A DNA stretch of 64,000 nucleotides. Origin: Paenibacillus guangzhouensis (GTDB lineage Bacteria; Bacillota; Bacilli; Paenibacillales; Paenibacillaceae). Position numbers and translations under genes: made by a program. Under the pieces are notes generated by a model. The model was given only the letters and a program-made list of their open reading frames with translations. It was not told the DNA's origin and ran no database searches. Within the stretch, counting starts at the first letter, position 1. Every line of letters begins with the position of its first letter. This document shows positions 14,119 to 23,188 of the stretch, in pieces. Where the stretch lies: the NCBI RefSeq assembly GCF_009363075.1, contig NZ_CP045293.1:3348001-3412000 (forward strand). Reading direction: 5' to 3'.

Positions 14119-15744
14119 TTATTTGGATGCATACCGTGTCATTTTTATCCGATATTGCTTAGGCGTATCACCCGTATATTCTTTAAATAATTTACAAAAA
14201 TAACCTTCATTGACGATTCCCACTTCCTCGCACAATTCCAATAAAGAATAATCCTGAACATTTAACAGTTCGAGAGCTAATTGAATTTTTTTACGGTTGA
14301 TGTAGCTGATCACGCCTTCGTTCATTGTTTTTTTGAATAAGCTGCTAAAATACGATGGTGCTAAATTCACTTCCTCGGCAATCGCCTCGAGCGTTAATCG
14401 CTGTTTGACGTTCTTTTCTATAAACTGCATGGCACTCATGATTTCTGCACGATGTACAAGTTGGCCAGCGTGTACATATTCGAATGTGAAGTCACCAATA
14501 TAGGCAAGCTGCTCCCGAAAAGCCATAAAATCGATCGGAAACTCTGCTACTTCCGTAGTCAACTTGTTCCCCGATTTAAACTTCACTGTAATGTCTCTGT
14601 ACAAGTCTCGCAGCATGGGTGCCATGATGGACTTATGGATTTTATGGTCCGTAACAAATTGGTTCCAATCAGCAAATTCTTTCTCCAGCTCTTCTTTGGA
14701 AACCTTTCTTTTCACCCAAGCAAGAAAATCAGCCAGTTTCTTCTGAAAGTCCTCTTTTCTGTCATTATGGTATTGGAACCGATGCACGGGCGTTTTGACT
14801 ACTTTCTCGGTATGATAATAGAAATCGTCACTCACATTTTTAGCTTCCGTGTACGCCTGTTTGATAGATTCCCAGCCTCGGTGCGGACCTCCAAAAGCGA
14901 CGGATACCTTTTGATTCAAATATTGATGCAAATGAGAGATGATCTGCCCCCCCAATGACTGGCAAGCATATTCTGTTTCCATATCACTGCGATTATTTTC
15001 CCAGGAAAGAAAGCCAATAAAACGATTATCGGATAGCTCCGCAGCTACACCCATGCCATCATTCATCACCGTTTCTTCGATGATATTCGTTATCGCATAT
15101 TTCAAGATGTTTTGATCAGCGGCTGCATATTCGTTACGGAAACTTTCATACAGATTCATTTCAACAATGAAGCAGCAATAGTTGGCTTGAAAGAAATGGA
15201 ACTGCATGCGATTGGCAAAATCCGATGCCCGATGAGAAGGAATTTCGCCTCTGATCAGCTCGTTAAAAAATTGCTTACGGACTCTATATTTATTTTCAAG
15301 CACGGATACGTTTAATGATTGAAATTCCGCTTCTTTTTTCTTAACCTCATTTAAAATCCCGGCTGCCTTATCTAAAGCTCGATTCAAATCCGCTTCCCTG
15401 AGCGGAACCTTTACAATGTACTCCAATACGTTGGCTTGAATAGCTCTCTGCGCGTATTCAAAGGATGAATAGGCGGTCAAAAGAATGTATTGGGTATGGG
15501 GAAGCTCTGGCTTTAGCTGCTCAATCATAGAAATTCCATCCATTCGCGGCATAACGATATCAGATATCACGATATCCGGCTTAAGCTTTACGATCTCCTC
15601 GATCCCATTCAGCCCATTATTCGCCTTTCCCACTAAAAGAAATCGCCTATCCCTAAGGGAGAGCTCGTTAAAAAACAATTCCAATCTCTGAATGATTAGA
15701 TCTTCATCGTCCACAATGAAGCAGGTATAGTTTCTCACCATCAT
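14119..15744 (-). CDS. YesN-type response regulator, receiver plus AraC HTH
   Basis: 541 residues. The receiver domain starts CFIVDDEDLI, with the phosphoacceptor Asp62 in SDIVMPRMDG and conserved Thr and Lys in LLTAYSSFEYA and IVKVPL. A middle region of about 250 residues has no clear enzyme motif. The C-terminal 100 residues are two helix-turn-helix motifs of the AraC family (LTLEAIAEEVNLAPSYFSSLFK; LLELCEEVGIVNEGYFCKLFK). It overlaps the kinase gene by four bases (ATGA), so the two are translationally coupled. It probably activates the importer and degradation genes; the shared block at 10450 and 21111 is the best candidate site. ATG at 15744 has GAGGAG six bases upstream. Confidence 0.9.
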   Translation of the reverse strand: MMVRNYTCFIVDDEDLIIQRLELFFNELSLRDRRFLLVGKANNGLNGIEEIVKLKPDIVISDIVMPRMDGISMIEQLKPELPHTQYILLTAYSSFEYAQRAIQANVLEYIVKVPLREADLNRALDKAAGILNEVKKKEAEFQSLNVSVLENKYRVRKQFFNELIRGEIPSHRASDFANRMQFHFFQANYCCFIVEMNLYESFRNEYAAADQNILKYAITNIIEETVMNDGMGVAAELSDNRFIGFLSWENNRSDMETEYACQSLGGQIISHLHQYLNQKVSVAFGGPHRGWESIKQAYTEAKNVSDDFYYHTEKVVKTPVHRFQYHNDRKEDFQKKLADFLAWVKRKVSKEELEKEFADWNQFVTDHKIHKSIMAPMLRDLYRDITVKFKSGNKLTTEVAEFPIDFMAFREQLAYIGDFTFEYVHAGQLVHRAEIMSAMQFIEKNVKQRLTLEAIAEEVNLAPSYFSSLFKKTMNEGVISYINRKKIQLALELLNVQDYSLLELCEEVGIVNEGYFCKLFKEYTGDTPKQYRIKMTRYASK

Positions 15745-17480
15745 GCATCTCCTCTATACAAGTCTGCTGGGAATAAAGCGCGAACACGGGTTATTTCCTT
15801 AGGTATGCTTATGATTTGGAGCCCGAACTGTTCTCCGTAGTGAAGTCTTATTCGGCCATGAATATTATTTAATCCGATTCTTTTCCTTTTCACTTCCACA
15901 TTACTCGGTTCTGATTTTAAAATATGTTTTATTTTATCCGTTGGAATTCCCTCGCCTTGATCTACGACTTCTATGATGACGATGCCGCCCTCTCTGTACG
16001 CATGAATCGTGATAGGGCCTTCGATCCCCCCTCCGTTATAACCATGGAAGATACTATTCTCCACAAGGGGCTGCAGCAGCATTCGAAAAACCGGAAAATC
16101 TAGTAACCCTGCTTCGATATTCTCAATCAATTGGAAGTTTCGGTTATAGCGGATGTTCTGGATCTCGATATAGTCCGATACATTTCGCAATTCCTGATGA
16201 AGTGATACCTTCTCCGAAGCGTCATCAATCCCGTATTCCAATAATGAAATGAGCGACCCAATCACCACATCTACTTTCTCTATTTGTCCGAGGCGTATAA
16301 CATTGCTGATCGAACCAAGCGTGTTATACAGAAAATGAGGATTAATTTGAGACTGCAGTACTTGGATTTCCAGCTTTCGCTCAAGTTCATTATGAAGCTC
16401 CCCTCGCCGAATCAGTTCTACAATTTGCTGCAGCATACGATCGAAGGCTCGGGAAAGATCACCAAACTCATCGTTTCGGTTAATCGTTATTGTAGTTGTG
16501 AGAAAGCCTTGCTCCACCCGCTTCATTTTTGTTTTGAGCGCATAGAGTGGGGTCCTTATATATTTGGCAATAAAAAAGGAAATGAACAAACTTAAGAGAA
16601 GACCTCCAGCTAGAAGCTCGAAATAATAGGTTTCCAATCTGGACAAAGCAGCTATCAAGCGTGATTCATCATTGATCGAGATGATGGTCCAGTTGAATCT
16701 CTCCATCGGTTTTTTCAGCAGGGTGACCGGAATGCCATCCTTGGTATGCAGTTGAACGCTTGTTTCTGTCGTATCCAGAATTTGTTCCGCTGACGTTTCC
16801 CCGATTGAAAAAGTACGATCTTGATTATTCAGTGGTCCTTTATTTTCAGAAAATCCGGCAATGATTTTACCAGATGCGGTGATCATAGCCAGATTCATTT
16901 GTTCTTGTTTATTAATCTTAAACAAGGTTTCTTCCATGGCATTTAGATCCAAATCTACCGCAATGGCCATAGGAAACGGAGTGCCGTTCAGATATCGAAC
17001 CATCGTAACTGTCCAGCCGGAGTACTTAGACTTGTAAGGATCACTGACAAATGTAGTCCTTCTGTTCTTGTCAGCCGCATCAAACAAAGGTTCTCTTTCC
17101 GATAAAGGTTCATCGAATATTCGGGTAGGTGTACTTCCGCCTAGAATGGATAAATCGCTTTTGATCAAATAAATATTACTGACGTAATTACTGTTGAGTT
17201 CATACAGCTCTCTTAATTGCTTTTTAATCACTTCCGGATTGTCAATATTGGCTTTCACCGATGTTTCGACCGAGAACAGGATCGTCTGGAAGGAAGAGAA
17301 ATTAACCGTGAAATACTGATCAACCTTGTCAAGTATTTGATTGGTGTAATAAATATCATTAGTTCTTATTTCCTTTTGAACATAGCGATATGACAATTGG
17401 CTTATCAAGACGATGCAGCTTAACACAAACGCAAACACGATAAAAAATAATTTTAAAGGCAAGCTGATTCTTCTTCGCAT
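15741..17480 (-). CDS. YesM-type membrane sensor histidine kinase
   Basis: 579 residues: TM1 at about 10-30, an extracellular Cache-like sensor region (about 33-280), TM2 at about 287-305, HAMP (about 306-360), and a His_kinase domain with QSQINPHFLYNTLGSI (phosphoacceptor His382). The HATPase part follows with LQPLVENSIFHG (N box) and DQGEGIP (G box). It is partner of the adjacent AraC-type regulator and is expected to sense an extracellular sugar, possibly with the solute-binding lipoprotein encoded next upstream. Start ATG at 17480 is preceded by GGAAGATGATGG. Confidence 0.9.
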   Translation of the reverse strand: MRRRISLPLKLFFIVFAFVLSCIVLISQLSYRYVQKEIRTNDIYYTNQILDKVDQYFTVNFSSFQTILFSVETSVKANIDNPEVIKKQLRELYELNSNYVSNIYLIKSDLSILGGSTPTRIFDEPLSEREPLFDAADKNRRTTFVSDPYKSKYSGWTVTMVRYLNGTPFPMAIAVDLDLNAMEETLFKINKQEQMNLAMITASGKIIAGFSENKGPLNNQDRTFSIGETSAEQILDTTETSVQLHTKDGIPVTLLKKPMERFNWTIISINDESRLIAALSRLETYYFELLAGGLLLSLFISFFIAKYIRTPLYALKTKMKRVEQGFLTTTITINRNDEFGDLSRAFDRMLQQIVELIRRGELHNELERKLEIQVLQSQINPHFLYNTLGSISNVIRLGQIEKVDVVIGSLISLLEYGIDDASEKVSLHQELRNVSDYIEIQNIRYNRNFQLIENIEAGLLDFPVFRMLLQPLVENSIFHGYNGGGIEGPITIHAYREGGIVIIEVVDQGEGIPTDKIKHILKSEPSNVEVKRKRIGLNNIHGRIRLHYGEQFGLQIISIPKEITRVRALFPADLYRGDA

Positions 17481-17530
17481 CCATCATCTTCCTTTTAATT
17501 CCGTATTAAACTAAGAATAGCATATGACAA

Positions 17531-17563
17531 TAAAGAGAGGGGCTACGAATAGCCACTCTCTTC
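17531..17563 (-). terminator. Hairpin terminator after the solute-binding protein gene
   Basis: Stem AGAGAG-GGCTA / TAGCC-CTCTCT with a CGAA loop, followed on the minus strand by a short TTTATT. It separates the importer genes from the kinase gene. Confidence 0.7.
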
Positions 17564-17570
17564 GTTTATT

Positions 17571-19157
17571 TTACTTGATGATGCCGGCTTCTTTAAATTG
17601 CTTGATTGCTGTTTCCTTATATTTCTGCATGTCAAACTTAGTATCCAACGTTTGGAGGAAATTGTCCCAGTTGGAAAGCGGCTCTTTGCCCGTCATAAAT
17701 TTGACTAAGCTTTCATTAATGAAACGTGTGCGGTCAGCTGCCAATGTATCGTTCGGGTCTTCAGTCAATAAATTCCCGGGCAAAGTAGGCGCCACGTATT
17801 TCTGATTGTTCTTAAAAGCTTCTGTCGTCTTAGGATTCTGGAAGCTGAAGTACTCCGCATCATCACCACGGCGCGGCATTCTATAATGATCGACCCACAG
17901 GTACTTTTCTTTCATTTCCTTCGATAATTCGGAGGTTTTATTTTTGATCTTGCCGTCTACCACATCCCAATGAATCCCTTTAATTCCGTATGCAAAATTC
18001 GGATAGGCTTCTTTGTCCGTAAAGAGATAATTCAGCATGGACAAGATCCGAATGATTTTGTCCTTATCCGCTTTCGCGGATATGGCCCATGAATTGCCTT
18101 GGAACGATTTTCTCTCTACAATTTGATCACCGTAAGGACCTTTCATTGGAGGAATGACGATCCATTCCGGCACTTCTCCACTAATTTCTTTCATTTTCTG
18201 CTGATAGTCCGGTTCCAGCCTACGGGCATCTCTTATCATGAAGCCAACTTTACCCTTAAATAACTTTTGGTCCAACAAATCAGGCGTATTCATCGTCACC
18301 CAGTCGGGGTCTACCACATTGGCTGCCATCATTTTATGAATGTATGCAAGCGCCTCTTTCATTTTAGGATCGATAAATAGGAATATCGGTTGATTATCTT
18401 TCACCTCAATGGCCGAGGGAGGATTGACGCCAAACATCCACATCAAGCTATCGAACCCATAGGTTTGCAGATTGCCTTCTTTATTCATACCGCCGATGAA
18501 TCCGTACGTATCGTTCTTGCCATTACCGTCCGGGTCTTTCTCTGTAAAGGCTTTCATAACTTCAAAGAGTTCGTCAGGTGTCGTTGGCACTTCCATATTC
18601 AGCTTTTTCAGCCAATCATTGCGGATGAAGAAGCTTCGACTAATACCGTTTACATTATCATAACCTGGAACTCCAATCGTTTTTCCTTGGTAGGACATCG
18701 CCTCCCAGGAGTCACTACTAAAACGTTTCTGCAATTCAGGAAATTGATCCAGATACGGTGTCAAATCCGCAAGTACGCCTTGGTCATAATATTGCGCGAG
18801 ATCAGCCCGACTCTTCAAAAAGATCAAATCTGGAATATCCCCGCCTGCAATGAGCGTATTCAGTTTGGTTGTTGATTGCCCAGCTTGAGGAATCATCATA
18901 TCCAAGTCGATGTCCAATGCTTTTTCTAACTTTTGCCGTTGAATATCTTCTTCGCGTGGAGGTATCGGAGCAGCAGCATTGAAAGTACCTTGGTTAAACA
19001 TCGTGATTTTCATTTTGTTCGTAGACTTACTAGCCTCGGATTGAGGACTGTTCGAAGCTGTCGGTTTAACTTCTTCTTGGTCCCCACATCCTGACAATAG
19101 CGTTCCCAGCCCAACAATAGCAGTCAGAACAAGTAATGAAATCTTTTTACGTTGCAT
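17571..19157 (-). CDS. Extracellular sugar-binding lipoprotein, LplA type
   Basis: 528 residues. The signal sequence ends in the lipobox LLSGC with Cys24, so the protein is lipid-anchored on the outer face of the membrane. The body resembles family 1 solute-binding proteins of the LplA/YtcQ group (about 500-550 residues): LNTLIAGGDIPDLIFL, LTPYLDQFPEL, an MIRDARR segment and KFMTGKEPLSNWDNFLQTL near the C terminus. ATG at 19157 is chosen because GGAGAGG precedes it; the frame is open a further 17 codons upstream without a ribosome site or signal-sequence logic. It supplies substrate to the two permeases encoded just upstream. Confidence 0.9.
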   Translation of the reverse strand: MQRKKISLLVLTAIVGLGTLLSGCGDQEEVKPTASNSPQSEASKSTNKMKITMFNQGTFNAAAPIPPREEDIQRQKLEKALDIDLDMMIPQAGQSTTKLNTLIAGGDIPDLIFLKSRADLAQYYDQGVLADLTPYLDQFPELQKRFSSDSWEAMSYQGKTIGVPGYDNVNGISRSFFIRNDWLKKLNMEVPTTPDELFEVMKAFTEKDPDGNGKNDTYGFIGGMNKEGNLQTYGFDSLMWMFGVNPPSAIEVKDNQPIFLFIDPKMKEALAYIHKMMAANVVDPDWVTMNTPDLLDQKLFKGKVGFMIRDARRLEPDYQQKMKEISGEVPEWIVIPPMKGPYGDQIVERKSFQGNSWAISAKADKDKIIRILSMLNYLFTDKEAYPNFAYGIKGIHWDVVDGKIKNKTSELSKEMKEKYLWVDHYRMPRRGDDAEYFSFQNPKTTEAFKNNQKYVAPTLPGNLLTEDPNDTLAADRTRFINESLVKFMTGKEPLSNWDNFLQTLDTKFDMQKYKETAIKQFKEAGIIK

Positions 19158-19227
19158 ATTGACCTCTCCTTTAGCTTGTATATATATTATCACGGTGTCC
19201 CGTAACAACCTAGATAAGAATAGCCTT

Positions 19228-20097
19228 TTAACCTTTAATCGAGCCTAGGAGCACACCCTTCGTAAAATGCTTCTGCATGAAGGGATAAACGATCAAAATC
19301 GGAACCGTCGTCATGACGACAGCGGCCATTTGCACAGCGAACTGGCTAACCGCACCGGAATTGGCCATCGAATCCGCGCTTTGTGTTGCGACGTTAAGCA
19401 GAATGTTGCGCAAGACAACTTGAAGCGGCATTAAGCTCGAATCATTTAAGTACACAATCGCATCGAAATAACTGTTCCAATGGCCCACGGCGTAAAATAA
19501 GGAAATGGTGGCAAGGACGGGCAAGGAAAGGGGTAAAATGATCCTCCAGAGCGACTGAAGTTCACTTGCGCCGTCTACCCTCGACGATTCCTCGATTTCA
19601 GCAGGCAATTGCTCGAAAAAGCCTTTGATGATCACCAGATTAAATGCGCTAATCAGATGCGGAATAATCAATACCCAAGGACTATTTAGAAGTCCCATCG
19701 AGCGGACTAACAAATATGTCGGAATTAACCCCCCACTGAACATCATGGTAAACACAATGAATATTAGAAACGGACTGCGTCCCGGCAAATATTTTTTGGA
19801 TAACGGGTACGCCGCGAGTACCGTAAATAGCACATTTAACGCAGTACCTACAATCGTTCGAAACAACGTAATTTTATACGCCTGCCCTATGCCATGAGAA
19901 ATGAATACTTCTTTATAGGCTGCAAAGGTAAAGGATTCTGGTAGAATAACAATCCCTCTTCTTAACACTTCTGATTCTGGTGTTACCGAAACAGCAACCA
20001 CATATAAAAAGGGAAGTAAGCAGAGCAGTGATAGTAGAATAAGAATCGTATAAACGGCTGCTTGCCATACCTTTTCCCCGATCGTCAGCTTAATCAT
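19228..20097 (-). CDS. Carbohydrate ABC transporter permease, LplC/YtcP type
   Basis: 289 residues with six predicted membrane helices. The conserved cytoplasmic EAA loop, EIEESSRVDGASELQSLWRIILPLSLP, lies at about residue 165-190 and contacts the shared ATPase. Tight spacing (13 bases) after the first permease and the following lipoprotein gene indicate one operon. No ATPase gene is in the window, as usual for this family, which shares MsmX-type ATPases encoded elsewhere. ATG at 20097 follows GAGGTGG. Confidence 0.9.
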   Translation of the reverse strand: MIKLTIGEKVWQAAVYTILILLSLLCLLPFLYVVAVSVTPESEVLRRGIVILPESFTFAAYKEVFISHGIGQAYKITLFRTIVGTALNVLFTVLAAYPLSKKYLPGRSPFLIFIVFTMMFSGGLIPTYLLVRSMGLLNSPWVLIIPHLISAFNLVIIKGFFEQLPAEIEESSRVDGASELQSLWRIILPLSLPVLATISLFYAVGHWNSYFDAIVYLNDSSLMPLQVVLRNILLNVATQSADSMANSGAVSQFAVQMAAVVMTTVPILIVYPFMQKHFTKGVLLGSIKG

Positions 20098-20110
20098 AGC
20101 TCATACCACC

Positions 20111-21058
20111 TCACCAAATTTGCCCATCGAATTTTTTGGCGATCTTATTCGCAGCCAACACTAAAATAAATCCGATGACAGCTTTAAACAACCCCACAGC
20201 AGTAGCCAAGCCAATCTTAAGACGCTCCAGCCCTTCACGGTATACCCAAGTGTCGATAATATCGATCTTCTCCTGGTTAAAACTGTTGGCAAACATGAAG
20301 ATTTGGTCAAAACCAGCGTCCAGGATGTGGCTCAATTTAAGAATCAGCATCAGAATAATGACGCCTCGAATGCCGGGTAATGTGACATGCCAGAGCTGTC
20401 TCCATTTGGAAGCGCCATCCATTCTAGCCGCTTCATATAAGCTTGGATCAATCCCTGCTAATGCAGCGAGGTACAGTATCGCTCCCCATCCAATGTCCTT
20501 CCATATTTCAGATGAGATGACCAGCAGTCTTCCCCAAGCAGGTTCCGTTAAGAAGGAGATAGGTTGAACACCATTTTCCTTCAAAATCATATTAATAAGG
20601 CCATCTCCTGGGGCTAATAATGCCACCATCAATCCATAAACGATAACCCACGACAGAAAATGAGGCAAATAAGTAATCGTTTGTACGATTTTCTTGAACC
20701 ATTGGGTATAAACTTCATTGAGAAGCAAAGCGAGTACGATGGGAGCGGAGAAACCGAACAATAACTTATACAGCGATATAATAATCGTATTTCTCATGAT
20801 GTCCCAGAAATAAACGCCGTTAATAAAATCTGTAAAGTTTTTGAATCCCACCCATGGGCTATCCCATAGTCCCAAAGCCAGGTTATAGTTCTTAAAAGCA
20901 ATAATGATTCCCGCCATAGGAATGTATTTGAATACGGCAAAGTAAACTAATGCCGGGAACAAAAGAATATACATCACTTTATACTTTTGTATCGTTCTTA
21001 TCCATGAATTCCGCTTTTGGGAGCGGGGAATGGCGTCCGCTGCCAATTTCGCTTGCAT
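20111..21058 (-). CDS. Carbohydrate ABC transporter permease, LplB type
   Basis: 315 residues, six or seven membrane helices, first permease of the operon. The EAA loop is LYEAARMDGASKWRQLWHVTLPGIRG at about 205-230. The N-terminal extension (about 25 residues, KRNSWIRTIQKYK) is typical of LplB-like proteins. ATG at 21058 follows GAGGTGAGG. The upstream region holds an extended -10 and the block at 21111-21152. Confidence 0.9.
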   Translation of the reverse strand: MQAKLAADAIPRSQKRNSWIRTIQKYKVMYILLFPALVYFAVFKYIPMAGIIIAFKNYNLALGLWDSPWVGFKNFTDFINGVYFWDIMRNTIIISLYKLLFGFSAPIVLALLLNEVYTQWFKKIVQTITYLPHFLSWVIVYGLMVALLAPGDGLINMILKENGVQPISFLTEPAWGRLLVISSEIWKDIGWGAILYLAALAGIDPSLYEAARMDGASKWRQLWHVTLPGIRGVIILMLILKLSHILDAGFDQIFMFANSFNQEKIDIIDTWVYREGLERLKIGLATAVGLFKAVIGFILVLAANKIAKKFDGQIW

Positions 21059-21087
21059 ATCCTCACCTCTTCTCTATTTATAGTTGT

Positions 21088-21096
21088 ATAATAGCA
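21088..21096 (-). promoter_or_regulatory. Extended -10 of the importer operon
   Basis: On the minus strand TGC-TATTAT lies 30 bases before the start codon. No good -35 is seen at 17 bases, which fits an activator-dependent promoter using the block just upstream. Confidence 0.45.
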
Positions 21097-21110
21097 CCCC
21101 CCTATTGGAT

Positions 21111-21152
21111 AAATTTCTGTAATTTCAAGAATTTCTTATAAGATATTAAGTA
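21111..21152 (-). promoter_or_regulatory. Conserved upstream block, second copy
   Basis: Near-identical to 10450-10490 (same TTCAAGAATTTCTTATAAG core, same AAATTTCT flank and TAAGTA end). It sits about 15 bases upstream of the extended -10, where AraC-type activators bind. Confidence 0.65.
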
Positions 21153-21186
21153 AGTACAGCCTTGGAAAATTCCAATACAATAGGCA

Positions 21187-21242
21187 TGAAAAAACGGACG
21201 AGCGTGTCGTCACCGTTACTAGGCGATATCACTTGTCCGTTA
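21187..21242 (-). terminator. Terminator upstream of the importer operon
   Basis: AACGGACAAG...CTCGTCCGTT stem followed on the minus strand by TTTTTTC. It would stop transcripts coming from the membrane-protein gene at 21408-22025. Confidence 0.75.
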
Positions 21243-21321
21243 ATTATGTTTCATATTCACAGCAATCCAGGTAGGTTTGACACGTAACAATCAAGCCTAC
21301 AGGCAAGATAAAGTCATTGTT

Positions 21322-21419
21322 CTATCTAACTGCCTGTTACATCAATGAAATCGGCAGCTGATCGTTTGACCAGCTGCCTCTATATCGTAATTCAACTATT
21401 GTACCCGTTAGCGTGACCT
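21322..21419 (+). repeat. Dispersed CCCGTTAG element, full unit, type C hairpin
   Basis: Left box AACTGCCTGTTACATCAATGA, hairpin GGCAGCTGATCG..CCAGCTGCC (21352-21378), right box TTCAACTATTGTACCCGTTAG. The right box supplies the stop codon of the next gene (21408). Confidence 0.9.
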
Positions 21420-22025
21420 GACAAGATCTCCCCAAGGCGCATCATCGACTAAATATCGTACATCCGCATATGTTTGCCATGTTTGCCACGTTCCTTCAAT
21501 CTGACTTGTAACAGGCGGGCCGATTGTAAAAAGGCTTGGCAGCTTCTTTTGTTTGCCTTGACTTATAGATGCAATCAGCATGATCTTTTTAATGCGCGGT
21601 CCGATCAATCCGTCGATCATGGCGACCAAGAGCAGCGATAAAAGGACCGATATATTAAGCCACATTTGAGACAACCCCATCTGGGTTATGATCATTAGCC
21701 AAACCCCAGTAATAATAAGTATGGCTCCACCAATTTTAGGCAGGATGGCCCCTGTAAATTCGACAATTGAACATTTCTCATCTAGTTCAATAACTTGCTG
21801 TTTTTTGTTGCGTAAATCCTCAAATGACGTAATTTGAACATGTAATGAATCAACAATCTTACTTAATGTCCACACAGTTCCACCGGGTTCCTCATTCCAT
21901 TCAAACTGAGTCTTTGAAACAGGGTATGAGCTGAGTTCAGGAATAAGTGCATTCAGTGCCTTTAACATGTCATCAAGTGCATCGGTAATATAGCTTGTTG
22001 CGAAATATACGGTACTAGAGTTCAT
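21408..22025 (-). CDS. Hypothetical two-helix membrane protein
   Basis: 205 residues of unknown family. Two hydrophobic segments (about 92-112 and 122-142) split a soluble N-terminal half rich in acidic residues from a C-terminal tail containing GTWQTWQTYADVRYLVDDAPWGDL. The last codons and stop (RSR-stop) lie in the right box of the repeat, so the natural C terminus may have been longer. Ribosome site is weak (GGAT). It is isolated between two element copies and has no operon partner. Confidence 0.6.
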   Translation of the reverse strand: MNSSTVYFATSYITDALDDMLKALNALIPELSSYPVSKTQFEWNEEPGGTVWTLSKIVDSLHVQITSFEDLRNKKQQVIELDEKCSIVEFTGAILPKIGGAILIITGVWLMIITQMGLSQMWLNISVLLSLLLVAMIDGLIGPRIKKIMLIASISQGKQKKLPSLFTIGPPVTSQIEGTWQTWQTYADVRYLVDDAPWGDLVRSR

Positions 22026-22234
22026 TTCAATACATCCATTAGCCCAACCAATTCCGGTTAGTTCATTTATTTATTATCCCTTTACACTGCAGTCTCTTCC
22101 GTAACTTCCCTTATTTTGAGCTGTTACTAGAGATTCAAACTGCTCAATTCTGCCACTAGGAATTTCAATTCGCTCTTGTTTATAATTTAAGTCTTGATAA
22201 TTTCCTTGCTGTTTTTTCTGTTTCGATATTCAGC

Positions 22235-22329
22235 AATACTGCCCGTTAGTTGAGAAAAGGCAACCGATCACAAGAAGCCGGCTGCCTTCAAATGTCTTTA
22301 TTGAGTTATAGTGTCCCGTTAGCGCAATC
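22235..22329 (+). repeat. Dispersed CCCGTTAG element, full unit, type B hairpin
   Basis: Left box ATACTGCCCGTTAG, hairpin GGCAACCGATC..CCGGCTGCC, right box GTTATAGTGTCCCGTTAG. Confidence 0.9.
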
Positions 22330-22369
22330 AATACCTCCAATTTAACTTACGTTCTGAGATAAATAACCA

Positions 22370-22732
22370 TTACTTATTATCCACATCGTGAAGATATTGA
22401 TTAAGCTCATTCAAATTATCTGTTCGAAATATTTCTTTTTCTGTATCGAATATAATATACGTGGGTAATTCATGAATATTTAAAGTTTGTAGCTCAACAT
22501 CATTTGGTGTTCCGTTTTGATAGTAACCAGATATATTTTTGATATTCTTATCAAACACTTGTTGGAATTCACTTTCTTGTTCTTCATTGGTTCCTAATAC
22601 AGCAAGATAATACTTACCTTCTTCAACAGAATGCATGGACGAAAGGTTTAAAGAAGGTGAAGGTTCGTTGCTTGCTTTACAACCCGATAGAACAATTATT
22701 GATAATAAACACAATAAATAAATTTTTTTCAT
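22370..22732 (-). CDS. Small lipoprotein with thioredoxin-like C-terminal half
   Basis: About 120 residues. The signal sequence KIYLLCLLSIIVLSGC ends in a lipobox, so it should be membrane anchored outside the cell. The later sequence YYLAVLGTNEEQE...NIHELPTYIIFDTEKEIFR has the strand, cis-proline (LPT) and strand order of a thioredoxin fold, but no CxxC pair is present, so redox activity is unlikely. ATG at 22732 is chosen because GGAGG lies eight bases upstream; a GTG three codons earlier would overlap that site. It stands alone beside an element copy. Confidence 0.65.
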   Translation of the reverse strand: MKKIYLLCLLSIIVLSGCKASNEPSPSLNLSSMHSVEEGKYYLAVLGTNEEQESEFQQVFDKNIKNISGYYQNGTPNDVELQTLNIHELPTYIIFDTEKEIFRTDNLNELNQYLHDVDNK

Positions 22733-22811
22733 ACGGTACACCTCCTAGCCTAATTGGGACTCACACTTAATTCACCCAATATTTAGGACGTTACTATCTA
22801 ACAAAGGTTGC

Positions 22812-22836
22812 GTTAAACTGCCCGTTAGCTTAACGC
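22812..22836 (+). repeat. Dispersed CCCGTTAG element, solo left box
   Basis: AAACTGCCCGTTAGCTTAACG with no hairpin. Here the box itself is palindromic (CGTTA-GCT-TAACG). Confidence 0.75.
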
Positions 22837-22890
22837 CTCTGATCAATCTGCATCATTTTATTATTGATAATCGTCCTCATTTACATAATA

Positions 22891-23024
22891 CAATATATGT
22901 TCTTGTCTTCAATCGGCAACCGATATATGTTCTTGTCATTCGTTTTTGACAAGAACATATATCGTTAAAACAAAAAAAGCCGTTAATACGCGGCTTTTAA
23001 GCATACATGTTCTTGTCACCCGAC
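22891..23024. mobile_element. Possible remnant end of an insertion sequence with repeated TATGTTCTTGTC motifs
   Basis: TATGTTCTTGTC occurs at about 22895 and 22925, a variant ACATGTTCTTGTC at about 23006, and one inverted copy at 22947-22964. The last forms an 18-bp perfect inverted repeat with 22921-22938. Multiple short terminal repeats of this kind are known from IS21-family ends, but no istA/istB fragment is visible, so assignment is tentative. The block abuts the broken end of an S-layer-homology gene. A small CGGCTTTT hairpin lies inside it at 22973-22999. Confidence 0.35.
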
Positions 23025-23032
23025 AAATGCCC

Positions 23033-23188
23033 TTACAGGCCGCTGTCATACATGGCAATGATCTTGTCTTTGTCTTGCACGCTATTAATATCTTTAAAAT
23101 CAGCGGCAGAAGTAAAGTCTTGTCCGGCCAAGCTGAGAGGCAGGGCAACGGCAGCGGACAGGGTAATGATTTTGGACGGCTTTCTCAT
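23033..23188 (-). pseudogene. 5' fragment of an S-layer-homology (SLH) protein
   Basis: ATG at 23188 follows AAGGGTGA. It opens a 51-codon frame: a signal peptide (about 1-24) and then FTSAADFKDINSVQDKDKIIAMYDSGL, the start of an SLH domain (F.D....W....I..L...GI). The stop follows directly and the IS-like motif block starts within ten bases. The rest of the surface protein is gone. Clearly a relic of a larger gene. Confidence 0.8.

Noticed and set aside
22936-23148. Minus-strand frame of 70 codons over the IS-like block
   Set aside because: The SLH reading in another frame has a signal peptide, a ribosome site and domain similarity; this one has none.
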